Below are positions 29,617 through 39,082 of a DNA stretch of 64,000 nt, one piece after another; the first letter of the stretch is position 1; each line of letters opens with the position of its first letter. The translations under genes and the position numbers were made by a program. The notes under the pieces were generated by a model. The model was given only the letters and a program-made list of their open reading frames with translations. It had not been told where the DNA came from and made no database searches. The DNA is taken from the NCBI GenBank assembly GCA_900299195.1, contig OMIX01000064.1:32109-96108 (forward strand), given 5' to 3'. The DNA is from Deltaproteobacteria bacterium (lineage in GTDB: Bacteria; Bdellovibrionota; FAC87; UBA2466).

Positions 29617-30333
29617 ATGAAAAAAATTGCGATTCTTCAATCTAATTATATTCCATGGAAAGGCTATTTTGATCTAATAGCCTCGGTAGACGAGTTTGTG
29701 TTTTATGACGATGTCCAATTCACTAAAAATGATTGGCGAAATCGAAATAAAATCAAAACTCCTAAAGGAATAGAATGGATTAGCATTCCCGTCGGAAAAG
29801 ACATCAGTCGAAAAATAAAAGAAGTCACTCTCCCTAACTCCCAATGGCAGATAACTCATTGGAAAACCCTCGCCAGTAACTATAAACGTGCTCCCTATTA
29901 CGAAGAAGTATCAGAACTTTTAGAGCCGATTTACCTTTTGCAAACCTTCTCTTCCCTATCTCAACTAAATAGAGCGTTGATCGAAAAAATTTGTTCTTTC
30001 CTAGGAATCAAAACAAAAATCACAGACTCGGGACAGTATCAGCTTGAAGGCGACAAAACAGAAAGGCTTGTCAATCTGTGTCTTCAAACAGGAGCTCAGA
30101 TTTATGTATCAGGTCCCGCAGCTAAGGAGTACCTGAAGGAAGATGCTTTTTCCAAGCACCATATTGGGGTAACTTGGTTTGATTACTCCGGCTATCCGGA
30201 ATATCCCCAGCTGTGGGGTCCCTTTGAACATGCCGTCACCATTCTAGATCTGCTCTTCAACTGCGGTAAAAATGCTGCAAGCTACATGAAGTATGTCCAA
30301 CCCTGTTTTTCAAGAGGCGCGCATGTCCCATAA
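29617..30333 (+). CDS. WbqC family protein
   Basis: MKKIAILQSNYIPWKGYFDLIASVDEFVFYDDVQFTKNDWRNRNKIKTPKGIEWISIPV. Confidence 0.92.
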   Translation: MKKIAILQSNYIPWKGYFDLIASVDEFVFYDDVQFTKNDWRNRNKIKTPKGIEWISIPVGKDISRKIKEVTLPNSQWQITHWKTLASNYKRAPYYEEVSELLEPIYLLQTFSSLSQLNRALIEKICSFLGIKTKITDSGQYQLEGDKTERLVNLCLQTGAQIYVSGPAAKEYLKEDAFSKHHIGVTWFDYSGYPEYPQLWGPFEHAVTILDLLFNCGKNAASYMKYVQPCFSRGAHVP

Positions 30334-31717
30334 AAAAGTGTTGATTTTAGGAGCTGGTTTTACTGGCTTAGCCTCAGCGATCGAGCTCGACAAGTTAGGA
30401 GTACAGGCATCCATAGTAGAACGTTCCCATGAAGTGGCGGGACTCTCTCGAACTTTTGAATTAGCTGGGTTGAAATTTGAGTTGGGACCTCATATTTATT
30501 TCGATAAAGATAAAGAGGTGACTCAATTCTGGAAGAGCATCGCCGGCGATCAAATGAAAACCTACTATCGTAACAATCGTATCTTTTACGATGGGAAATT
30601 TATTAAATCACCTCTCAACCTTTTAGACACTGTCATTAAACTCGGACCTATCGCTGTCTTTAGAATTGTGATGAGCTATCTGGTTGACCGCACTAAAAAA
30701 CCCTCTATTGATTCCGCTGAAGATTGGGTCAAATCCAACTTTGGAACTGAGTTATTTCAAAGGTTCTTTAAAGTCTATAACGAAAAAATATGGGGAATTC
30801 CTTGCTCGCAAATGGCCCCAGACTGGGCGGGACAACGAATCAAATCGTCACTCTTCAAAATGGTCCTAAAATCTCTCACCAAAGACAAAGACTTCATCAT
30901 AAAAACTTTTGAATTCCCAACCGGAGGTTCCGAAACTCTTTATAAAAAACAAACTGACAGAATTTTAAATTCCAAACATGTGACATTACGGATGGGATGT
31001 GAAGCCACGCGCATCCAAAAAACTCCCTCAGGTTTTCAAGTAACTTTCAATAACAACGAAGAACCAGAGGAGTTCACTCATATTATTTCAACGATTCACC
31101 TAGACCACTTAAACTCCATTCTTGAGCCTAATGATTTCATAAACGAAAAACGAACCCGTAGCGCACTCTCCCAATTGAAGTATAGAAATCTTATTTTAGT
31201 GAATTTAGTATTTCAAAAAGAGGCGGTCCAAAATTTTAAAGAGCACTGGATTGATATTCATGACCCTTCTATTTCAGCGTTGAGAATCACCAACTTTGGA
31301 AATCACGAGTTGGGTTTAGGTGATGGGACCCGATGTGGAATTTGCGTCGAATACAACTGCTGGGAAAGCGACGAACTCTGGAAACTGAAAAATGAAGAGC
31401 TAGTTCATTTAGCTTTAAGTGAAATGAATCGTATGAAACTCACTTCGGGCTCATCTCCAATAGCGCACGAAATCATTCGTTTACCTAGGGCTTATCCCGT
31501 ATATTTCAAGGGCTACAAAAACTACATTAATACTATTTTTGAAGAATTTAAAAAGATGGATGGGCTCATTCTAGCTGGTAGAAACAGTCTCTATAAATGG
31601 AATAACATGCACCACTCAGTAAAAACTGGGTTACTCGCAGCTAGAAACATAGTTGGGGGAAATTACGATCTCTTCTCTGTTAAAGGGATTGTCTCCATCG
31701 GGAAAGAATCAGATTAA
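30323..31717 (+). CDS. FAD-dependent amine oxidase/UDP-galactopyranose mutase-like oxidoreductase
   Basis: VLILGAGFTGLASAIELDKLGVQASIVERSHEVAGLSRTFELAGLKFELGPHIYF Rossmann FAD motif. Confidence 0.82.
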   Translation: MSHKKVLILGAGFTGLASAIELDKLGVQASIVERSHEVAGLSRTFELAGLKFELGPHIYFDKDKEVTQFWKSIAGDQMKTYYRNNRIFYDGKFIKSPLNLLDTVIKLGPIAVFRIVMSYLVDRTKKPSIDSAEDWVKSNFGTELFQRFFKVYNEKIWGIPCSQMAPDWAGQRIKSSLFKMVLKSLTKDKDFIIKTFEFPTGGSETLYKKQTDRILNSKHVTLRMGCEATRIQKTPSGFQVTFNNNEEPEEFTHIISTIHLDHLNSILEPNDFINEKRTRSALSQLKYRNLILVNLVFQKEAVQNFKEHWIDIHDPSISALRITNFGNHELGLGDGTRCGICVEYNCWESDELWKLKNEELVHLALSEMNRMKLTSGSSPIAHEIIRLPRAYPVYFKGYKNYINTIFEEFKKMDGLILAGRNSLYKWNNMHHSVKTGLLAARNIVGGNYDLFSVKGIVSIGKESD

Positions 31718-31735
31718 TTTTTCAAAAGGCATAAC

Positions 31736-32674
31736 ATGAAACTTTCAATCATTTGTCCCATCTATAACAATGCGCCTAGCATTTCAGAATTGGTCGAAGA
31801 AATTATCCAGGAGACCCAAAAATGCTCTGCCCAATGGGAGCTGATTTTAGTGGATGATAGAAGTACCGATTCAAGTTGGTCTAAAATCAATGAAGTCTCT
31901 AATAAGCACCCAGAAATCAAAGGAATTAGGTTAAGTCGTAACTTTGGTCAACAAGTCGCCGTCAGTGCTGGGTTACGGCACTCTTCAGGTGATATTCTCA
32001 TCGTCATGGATGGAGATCTTCAAAATCCTCCAGAAGCAATTTCCCAAATGGTCAAAGAAATTCAAAATGGAGTGGATATTGTTTACACCACTTCAACGGT
32101 GAGAAACCACTGGAAAGACGAGGTTACTTCAAAAGTCTTTTGGTTTATCATGAACTCGGTTCTAAAAGTCCAAATCATTCCCAACCAATTGATGATGAAA
32201 GCTTTCAGCAGAAAATTTATTAACCTCTACAACTCGTATGAAGAGAGAATTCGGATCGTAGCAGGGATCACACACGACATAGGGATGGATTACAAGATTC
32301 TTCAAGTTAACAATCGCAAGAGAAAAGCTGGTAAAGGAAATTATGGATTTTTTAGAAGATTTCATCTCATGCTAGATGTTGTCATTACCATGACCAACAA
32401 ACCTTTAAATTATCTCATCAATATCAGTCTGTTTGCAGTTCTAACCAGCGTCGTTCTTGGTGTTTACACTCTCACCAAGTACTTTTTATATCCCGATGTT
32501 CCCCCAGGCTATACCACGCTTTTGATTTTTATGTCTTTCTTTGGAAGTTTAACGATGCTGGTTTTGGGAATCATAGGTAGATATCTGTCTAATATTTATA
32601 GTGAGGTCAGACAACGACCGTTGTTTATTGTTCAAAACACGCTTAATTTCCAAGATGGGCAAATCCATGGATAG
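31736..32674 (+). CDS. Family 2 glycosyltransferase (DPM1/GtrB-like)
   Basis: SIICPIYNNAPSISELVEEI...LILVDDRSTDSSW...VMDGDLQNPPE; two C-terminal TM segments. Confidence 0.93.
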   Translation: MKLSIICPIYNNAPSISELVEEIIQETQKCSAQWELILVDDRSTDSSWSKINEVSNKHPEIKGIRLSRNFGQQVAVSAGLRHSSGDILIVMDGDLQNPPEAISQMVKEIQNGVDIVYTTSTVRNHWKDEVTSKVFWFIMNSVLKVQIIPNQLMMKAFSRKFINLYNSYEERIRIVAGITHDIGMDYKILQVNNRKRKAGKGNYGFFRRFHLMLDVVITMTNKPLNYLINISLFAVLTSVVLGVYTLTKYFLYPDVPPGYTTLLIFMSFFGSLTMLVLGIIGRYLSNIYSEVRQRPLFIVQNTLNFQDGQIHG

Positions 32675-33344
32675 AATCATCAAAAAACAAATTGAAACCT
32701 ACCGTCCCAATTTTTTAGAGCATGGAATCAGTCCCAAGGGAACATTTCAAAACGATCTCATTACTCAAGAAGAACGACATTTAGAACTCCTAAATCCACT
32801 ATTCAAACACAAATCGACCCATTTTAGCATCTGCGATGTGGGTTCCGGGTTGTGTGACCTTCACGGTCTTTTAAACAAGCTCAACATCGCCCATGATTAC
32901 ACAGGCATTGAGATTGTAGATGAGATGGTAGAGGCCTCAAAGAAACTTTGGCCCCGAGCTAATGTTGTTAATGCTGATATTCTTGATCCTAGCTTTAAAG
33001 AAACTTTCGACTTTGTAGTCTTAAGCGGAACTTTTAATATTCCGGGCTCTGTACCCATAAATGACTGGGAATCGTTCGTTTTTAAAATGATTAAGGCCAT
33101 GTATGACCATTGCAAAATAGGTATCTCCTTTAATGCTTTAACCACCTACTCAACATTCCGAGATGGCCACTTATTTTATTTGTCCCCTGAAAAAGTCTTT
33201 TCATTCATTCAAAGCCAGTTGAGTCGGTTCTGTTGCCTCAACACCTCTTACCCTTTGTATGAGGTGACATACACCGTTTTTCGACCTGAAAATTTGAAGG
33301 AACAGTTTCCTCAACCAGCCTTCCAAAAATACTTTAAAAAATGA
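32655..33344 (+). CDS. Class I SAM-dependent methyltransferase-like protein
   Basis: SICDVGSGLCDLHGLLNKLN...YTGIEIVDEMVEASKKLWPRANVVNADILD; likely start 32655 or 32667. Confidence 0.75.
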   Translation: MGKSMDRIIKKQIETYRPNFLEHGISPKGTFQNDLITQEERHLELLNPLFKHKSTHFSICDVGSGLCDLHGLLNKLNIAHDYTGIEIVDEMVEASKKLWPRANVVNADILDPSFKETFDFVVLSGTFNIPGSVPINDWESFVFKMIKAMYDHCKIGISFNALTTYSTFRDGHLFYLSPEKVFSFIQSQLSRFCCLNTSYPLYEVTYTVFRPENLKEQFPQPAFQKYFKK

Positions 33345-34336
33345 ATCATCCCATTTTGGCCAATCGAGCTTTAGGAATCCTCTCTGCTTATATCGACCAA
33401 AGAACCGATATTACAACTTGGTTCATTCCAAGCAATGTTTGTTTTTCTCTCCCTTTTCTCATGATTTCAAAAAACAAACACCTAGAGATGTTTGACTTTG
33501 GTTTCAGCTCCGAAATTATTTTAAAAAAAATCGAGGAACAAAAACAGCCGAATACTGGCATTGTTCTAGTGAATCACTTTGGAGTGAGCTGGACACAGGA
33601 AGAGGTTCAAAGTTTATCGCCCTACTTTAACTCGGTGATCATCGACGCTTGTCTTTCTCCTCCCGAAACCCATTTACCAAAATCCTGTAACTCCGATCTT
33701 CTCATTTTTAGTACAGGGAAGGGGAAATTTGTGGATCTGGGGTATGGAGCTATTGGTTATTGTAAGGTGCCTCTCACTATTCAGCCCTCATCACACCCTT
33801 CTCAAATTGAAATTCACAGACGCTATGAATGGTTAGAATCCTTTTGGAAAATGGCTTTAGCCGGAGGCAGTGTAGTGGATTATTCCGAGGTTCGAAAACT
33901 TCCCTGGATAGATGACGGGGCCGAAAAATTGACTAACGGTGAAAGTTATTTTTCTCAAGTGGTTCAACAAAGCTCACTGGAATGGAACCATCGAAATACT
34001 CTTAATGAAATCTATCAAGCAATCATCGGCCCGGATCTAGCCTGGAACTCAAAAGCTAACCTCTGGCGATACCATCTTTGGGTAGACAAACCCGAGATTG
34101 TAATCAATGCCCTTTTTGATAACGGACTATTTGCTTCGCGCCATTACCCCAATGGAGCTAAACGTTTGGGAGTGAACGGATCTTTTGAGTCTGCAGAGTT
34201 GCTAGAAAATCATATCATTAATTTATTTAACTCAACCCAAGTCAATTCTGATTTCGCAGAAAAATGCTCTCAAGTGGTCTCTCGGCTTTTATCTTCAGGA
34301 AAAGTTAAACCAGCCTCACGAAAACCCATTTTTTAA
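33341..34336 (+). CDS. Divergent DegT/DnrJ-like PLP-fold protein
   Basis: FIPSNVCFSLPFLM...GIVLVNHFGV...SVIIDACLSPP...DLLIFSTGKGKFVDLGYGAIGY resembles the aminotransferase core. Confidence 0.55.
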   Translation: MNHPILANRALGILSAYIDQRTDITTWFIPSNVCFSLPFLMISKNKHLEMFDFGFSSEIILKKIEEQKQPNTGIVLVNHFGVSWTQEEVQSLSPYFNSVIIDACLSPPETHLPKSCNSDLLIFSTGKGKFVDLGYGAIGYCKVPLTIQPSSHPSQIEIHRRYEWLESFWKMALAGGSVVDYSEVRKLPWIDDGAEKLTNGESYFSQVVQQSSLEWNHRNTLNEIYQAIIGPDLAWNSKANLWRYHLWVDKPEIVINALFDNGLFASRHYPNGAKRLGVNGSFESAELLENHIINLFNSTQVNSDFAEKCSQVVSRLLSSGKVKPASRKPIF

Positions 34337-34377
34337 ACTAAGAATTAATTCAATCCTCTCAATAAAACCAATCGGAA

Positions 34378-36054
34378 TTAATTAAAACGAGGCCGGAATA
34401 ATTCAAAATAAGGGGTGTCTTTCACTAGAACGTGTTTTTTCTCTATCATTTGATTGATAGGACTTTGAGGATCAAAATAGTTTTTTTGATTTAATTCAGG
34501 AGTAGAGTACCAGTTCTTCATTCTCACAAGTCTCGATGTAGGTTTCATTTCATCCAAATAGGCCCTAGCCCAATACCCATCGACACCTCCCTTGGGATTT
34601 TGGTACCAAATCACTCCAGAGGCAGGCGGAATCCCAGCTATCAGGTACCCAGCTGTAAAGTTAGGAAAAATCATAAGTGGACCTCGAGAATCTAACGAAC
34701 TGCGAAGTTCTTTCTGCACCGAAACTAAGTATTGTTGTTTCTGTGGGGTCGTGAACAACCCTTTGAAGGGACCCTCATCGACTCGGGAGGTAAGCAACTC
34801 TTTTGGAGACTCGTCCCAAATATTGATGGGATTAAAAAACGCCAAAAAAACAGGCAATCCCAAGGCTAAACTTTGGATTCTAAAATCTACTTTGGACTGA
34901 GATTGTACAAAAAACGCTACAAAAATAAGTCCGGTTAAAAACGCGGGCACCAGGCCCACCTGGCTGTTTGTATAACCCACATTTGAAGAAACACCGGCCA
35001 CGATTCCCGCGACCCAAGATGGAACAAAAACCCACACAAAAAGTTTCCTGATTCGATCTTCTTTTTTAATGATCTGGAAAGGAATTAAACTCAGTATTGA
35101 AAGATAAAAAGGATAGACCGCCCACCCCGAGGTCGATAATTGACTCAGAAGATAGGAAACTCCAGGAATGGCTGTCACCAGTCCTACGAACGCAACCTCT
35201 TTTTTTGTTTTTGACCAAAAAGCGCTCCCAAAAAACAGAACAAGAACAGCAATCACTTGTTTGGGAAATAACTTATGGATAGCCGTAAAAAAATAGAGGA
35301 ACTTATTTGAGGAATATCCATACTCTTTTGAGACTAAAATGGCAGTCTCAACAAAGTGCCACCTTTGTAGAAAAAGTATCAAAGGCCAAACTCCAACTAA
35401 AAAAACTCCCAATATATACCAACAGCAAAACTTTCGAGTCTCCCTTCCCCAAACCATCAAAAACAACACTAAGAGGATACTCACTAAGAGCGTGTTATAA
35501 GAAAGGCAACTCAACCCCAGACTGATCCCGACGCTAAAATACCAAGCACCTCTTTTTTTTTGAACTGCCTCGAACAATAAAAAAAGTCCCAATATTAAGA
35601 AAAAAGTCCCCAACGTGTTGTAACTCAAGGTGGGAATGTTCCCCGGTAAAAACAAACCCACGGAGCTTGAGATGATTAAAGCAGAAGGGGCCGTGATCAT
35701 TTTTTTAAGCCATCGAAAGAGAATTAAGGCTAAAGCGAGGTAAAAGAACCAGTAACAAAACCTAAGATAAAGAACCATATAATCAGTTCCCTGAAAGAAA
35801 AAGGAATGCAACTTGATGAGAGGGTAAGAAACAAGGCCAAATGACTGCAACAAGAACTGTTCGTGGATGAACAATTTTTGGCCCAAAACAAATCTTAAAG
35901 GGATGCCCGAATAAAAAGGTTCATCAAAAAAATTAACTCCAAAGAACAAACGGTAGAGAGAAAAACCCTCTGCAGCCACAAAGATAAAAAAAGCTATTAC
36001 CTTCTGGGCGGAAGAGGCTTTGGAGAAATTTGAAATTGGGTTCACAATACCCAA
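34378..36054 (-). CDS. Polytopic membrane protein, probable GT-C (PMT/ArnT-like) glycosyltransferase
   Basis: FFDEPFYSGIPLRFVLGQKLF early lumenal acidic loop followed by many TM segments. Confidence 0.5.
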   Translation of the reverse strand: MGIVNPISNFSKASSAQKVIAFFIFVAAEGFSLYRLFFGVNFFDEPFYSGIPLRFVLGQKLFIHEQFLLQSFGLVSYPLIKLHSFFFQGTDYMVLYLRFCYWFFYLALALILFRWLKKMITAPSALIISSSVGLFLPGNIPTLSYNTLGTFFLILGLFLLFEAVQKKRGAWYFSVGISLGLSCLSYNTLLVSILLVLFLMVWGRETRKFCCWYILGVFLVGVWPLILFLQRWHFVETAILVSKEYGYSSNKFLYFFTAIHKLFPKQVIAVLVLFFGSAFWSKTKKEVAFVGLVTAIPGVSYLLSQLSTSGWAVYPFYLSILSLIPFQIIKKEDRIRKLFVWVFVPSWVAGIVAGVSSNVGYTNSQVGLVPAFLTGLIFVAFFVQSQSKVDFRIQSLALGLPVFLAFFNPINIWDESPKELLTSRVDEGPFKGLFTTPQKQQYLVSVQKELRSSLDSRGPLMIFPNFTAGYLIAGIPPASGVIWYQNPKGGVDGYWARAYLDEMKPTSRLVRMKNWYSTPELNQKNYFDPQSPINQMIEKKHVLVKDTPYFELFRPRFN

Positions 36055-36085
36055 CAGTTTACCATGCCAGAGAGTCTCAAACCCA

Positions 36086-36553
36086 CTATTTCAATTGAGC
36101 CAATCGGGTAGGGAGACATTTGCGACTCACCGCCCCTTTAAGCGTTTCTAACTCGGTCTTCAACATCGAAATTTCTTCCTCGATGGTCAAAAGATGAGTT
36201 CCCTCCATGAGCCATTGGTCGTAAGCCTCTCCACACATTTCTGCCGTCTTTGCGTCAAAGTCTGAAACATTGTTTGAGCTCAATCCATTTTTTTTCTGGC
36301 AATCCGTTAGAGCTTTGAAATAGGTCTTAGTAGTTAAATTGACTTCCTTATGATCGTTTAATCTTTTGCTCAGAGTTTCCTGGGTATTCGCAAAGACCGA
36401 CCGATAGATACTGCAGTCCACTCGGCTTTCCTGATTCTGATAGTGCGAACTGCTAGGTCGCCAGTAATCGTCCGCCCGAATAACTCGGTGATGCATTGAA
36501 AGAGAGATTAACCCAACCCCAAAAAAGAAACGACCCCAATACCCTTTTCCCAT
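36086..36553 (-). CDS. Hypothetical exported protein
   Basis: ATG at 36553 (MGKGYWGRFFFGVGLISLS) preceded by GGGGGG RBS; signal-like N-terminus. Confidence 0.6.
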   Translation of the reverse strand: MGKGYWGRFFFGVGLISLSMHHRVIRADDYWRPSSSHYQNQESRVDCSIYRSVFANTQETLSKRLNDHKEVNLTTKTYFKALTDCQKKNGLSSNNVSDFDAKTAEMCGEAYDQWLMEGTHLLTIEEEISMLKTELETLKGAVSRKCLPTRLAQLK

Positions 36554-36807
36554 TTGATTCCCCCCCGGAAAATTTTCCCCGACACTCTTATCATACAGCA
36601 AATCAAGTACCAAAAGTTTACAACTGTAAAACCCCTAGTCTTCTGACAAACTTTTAGCTATTCCACTCTTTCATCGTGACAAGCCATTAATTTAATGTAG
36701 TTTTTGCCGCATGGATGTTAGACACCTAAGACTTTTTCCGTTTTTAGGTGGCTTAAGTCACTCAATTATTGACTGAACTGAATTGAATACACTTAAATCG
36801 GTGCCCA

Positions 36808-37602
36808 ATGAGTTCACAAAAAAAAACCATCGCTGTGCTGGATTCTGGGGTTGGGGGACTAAGTATCTTCCAATCGATTAAAGAAGCCTTGCCTCAAGTC
36901 TCCATCGTTTACGCCTGTGATAATAAAAACTTTCCTTATGGTACGAAATCCGCTGATACGGTGGTTGGATGTATCCAATCAATGACCCAAAGGGTAATTG
37001 AACGTTACAGTCCTCAATTAATAGTCATTGCATGTAACACTGCAAGCACCATTGCTTTAGAATCTCTAAGATCCACTTTTAGTGTTCCCATGGTTGGAGT
37101 GGTTCCCGCGATCAAACCTGCAGCGGCTCAATCTCACTCAAAAACCATCGGGCTTCTAGCGACTCCCGGAACCATCCAACGACCGTACACTGACCAATTG
37201 ATTGAGGCGTATGCTAAGGATTGTAAAGTAATTAAGGTAGGCTCCTCGCGCCTTGTTGAATTGGCAGAGGAGAAACTTCGTGGGCTGCCTATCAAATTAG
37301 ATGAAATCAAGACAGAAGTTGCTCCCTTCTTTTCTGAGGATTATCGTGATGCCATTGATACTATCGTTTTGGGTTGCACCCATTTTCCGCTTTTATCAAC
37401 TGAACTCACACTTGCTTCTCCCAAAAAAGTGACTTGGCTAGATTCCTCGCAAGCTATCGCTCAAAGGGTGACTTCACTGGTAAAACAACCTGGGGCCTCA
37501 TCTCCCATTTACACTCCGACATTCACTCTACTTAATGAAAGCGTTTTGTCTTTGCGCCCACACCTGAAAACTTTAGGTTTTGCTGAGCTAGAAGAACTCT
37601 GA
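36808..37602 (+). CDS. murI: Glutamate racemase
   Basis: IAVLDSGVGGLSIFQSIKEALPQVSIVYACDNKNFPYG; IACNTAST; VLGCTHFPLL. Confidence 0.97.
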   Translation: MSSQKKTIAVLDSGVGGLSIFQSIKEALPQVSIVYACDNKNFPYGTKSADTVVGCIQSMTQRVIERYSPQLIVIACNTASTIALESLRSTFSVPMVGVVPAIKPAAAQSHSKTIGLLATPGTIQRPYTDQLIEAYAKDCKVIKVGSSRLVELAEEKLRGLPIKLDEIKTEVAPFFSEDYRDAIDTIVLGCTHFPLLSTELTLASPKKVTWLDSSQAIAQRVTSLVKQPGASSPIYTPTFTLLNESVLSLRPHLKTLGFAELEEL

Positions 37603-37608
37603 GCATAA

Positions 37609-38607
37609 TTAATAACACACCCAGATCTGTTGGGCTTTATCGGGCAATCGAAGCACCGTTTCTGGGCGCTTTCCTGAATCTTTAGACCACTTAAGAATCT
37701 GTTTGTTTTCTCCTCCAAGAATCGATCGGACAGCCAAATAAATGGCATCTTCATGACAAGTCATGGAATCCACCAGAAGATTGGTGTCTAGATCCAACCC
37801 CGAGTGACTGACCGATGACTCCAGAAGTTTCTCCAAAAAGCTGTAAACAGGAACAGTGTAAGGCATGGTGGGAATATCCCTAGCCACCCACACATTACCT
37901 TCGCGATCCAAACAACTATCGAAAAACAATCCCCGATCTTTCCATTGATAACTATCTTCAATGGTCCAATGACTTGAAATTTTTTTTATTTGAGGTGAAT
38001 AAGTGTGTTGAGGGGTTGTCATGGAATACCCCAACCACAATGTTCCTGTGGACTCATTTAAAATAACCTTGCTTGCCCCCCAAAGTTCACTCCGAGTTTC
38101 TACCGTTAGCTCATTAATCACTTGTCCCTTCTCATCTAACCGAGACAACCACAAGTCCTGCTTACTTCCACTTCTAGCCCCTTGATTGAGAGTCCAAAAA
38201 TTATCGGAAGATAAGCGGCCGATTCTTTTTAAATAAGCTCCCCCAGGATGGCTCAATTCAGAGACAAGCTCTCCTTCACTATTCCAAAGATGGACCTTTT
38301 TAAAATCGCTGCTTAAAGAAAAAAACTGATTATTTTCGATTTCAGAAATGAGCGTTCCGGAAAACTCTCTCTCGGATTCTAAATATCCCCTACGGTAGCT
38401 TGAGAGTTTTAGTCCCTTGTCGGAAGTCACCCAAAGTCGGCAAGCACTTTTGTCAAAAACCCAACTCAAAGGTTCTATCCCGGTCTTAACAACAGGAGTT
38501 TTATTTTCATTCTGAAAGAGAACATAATTCTCTCCCACCACCACCAGATCTTTAGCGAAAAGAAATGGAACCCACAAAAACAGAGTAAAATATTTCAATT
38601 GTGTCAT
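37609..38607 (-). CDS. Hypothetical exported protein, possibly beta-propeller
   Basis: Signal-like N-terminus and repeated short beta-rich WNSEG/LWLSR/LWLGY segments. Confidence 0.5.
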   Translation of the reverse strand: MTQLKYFTLFLWVPFLFAKDLVVVGENYVLFQNENKTPVVKTGIEPLSWVFDKSACRLWVTSDKGLKLSSYRRGYLESEREFSGTLISEIENNQFFSLSSDFKKVHLWNSEGELVSELSHPGGAYLKRIGRLSSDNFWTLNQGARSGSKQDLWLSRLDEKGQVINELTVETRSELWGASKVILNESTGTLWLGYSMTTPQHTYSPQIKKISSHWTIEDSYQWKDRGLFFDSCLDREGNVWVARDIPTMPYTVPVYSFLEKLLESSVSHSGLDLDTNLLVDSMTCHEDAIYLAVRSILGGENKQILKWSKDSGKRPETVLRLPDKAQQIWVCY

Positions 38608-38642
38608 CAGCGCATTTTATCCTAACAATCTCATGTTTTTAA

Positions 38643-38670
38643 TTGCCAAGTTAAACAGACAAATTATACT
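38643..38670 (+). promoter_or_regulatory. Sigma70-like promoter of the 48-aa basic ORF
   Basis: TTGCCA (38643-38648), 16-nt spacer, TATACT (38665-38670). Confidence 0.6.
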
Positions 38671-38719
38671 AAGGGTCTTTACTGGATAACAAAGTTAAAG
38701 TTCGAACAAGGAGACCCAA

Positions 38720-38866
38720 ATGGCAAAAAGAAAAACGGCTAAAAAGAAGGCGCAAAGAAAAGCTAAATTAAGAAGAGGAAGACAGCAGCAACGCCAAAAT
38801 CCAGCCCTTGCCCGACGCCGTAAAGCCAAGAAAAAAATGCGCGTCAAGAAAATGCGTCGAAAATAA
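38720..38866 (+). CDS. 48-aa highly basic small protein (missing from ORF track)
   Basis: ATG at 38720 behind AAGGAG; translation MAKRKTAKKKAQRKAKLRRGRQQQRQNPALARRRKAKKKMRVKKMRRK; 14 Lys + 12 Arg, no Asp/Glu; promoter and terminator flank it. Confidence 0.85.
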   Translation: MAKRKTAKKKAQRKAKLRRGRQQQRQNPALARRRKAKKKMRVKKMRRK

Positions 38867-38890
38867 CTTAAAGGTTATTTCCTGATTTCA

Positions 38891-38915
38891 AGGGCTCCCT
38901 CGGGAGCCCTTTTTT
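38891..38915 (+). terminator. Rho-independent terminator
   Basis: AGGGCTCC-CTCG-GGAGCCCT followed by TTTTT. Confidence 0.9.
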
Positions 38916-39082
38916 CATTTCATCCTTAGTCGCCCTCGCCTCATCTTATGCCCCACATAGCTCGAGCCAGCTTGAATAGTCCCTTTTCTCCCCTAAATAG
39001 CTAGAAAAAGCGGGTTTTTTTATATCTCGTCATTGACCTTTTTAGAAGGGATCCCATACTCTCATATGTAAGGTGGTCGAAT

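Noticed and set aside
34343-34383. AATTAATTC...GAATTAATT inverted repeat as a bidirectional terminator
   Set aside because: A/T-only stem with loop of over 20 nt; too weak to call
36618-36631. TTTACAACTGTAAA as a possible LexA box
   Set aside because: Bdellovibrio LexA consensus has 3-nt spacing (TTACN3GTAA); here the spacing is 4 and the flanking gene is not an SOS gene
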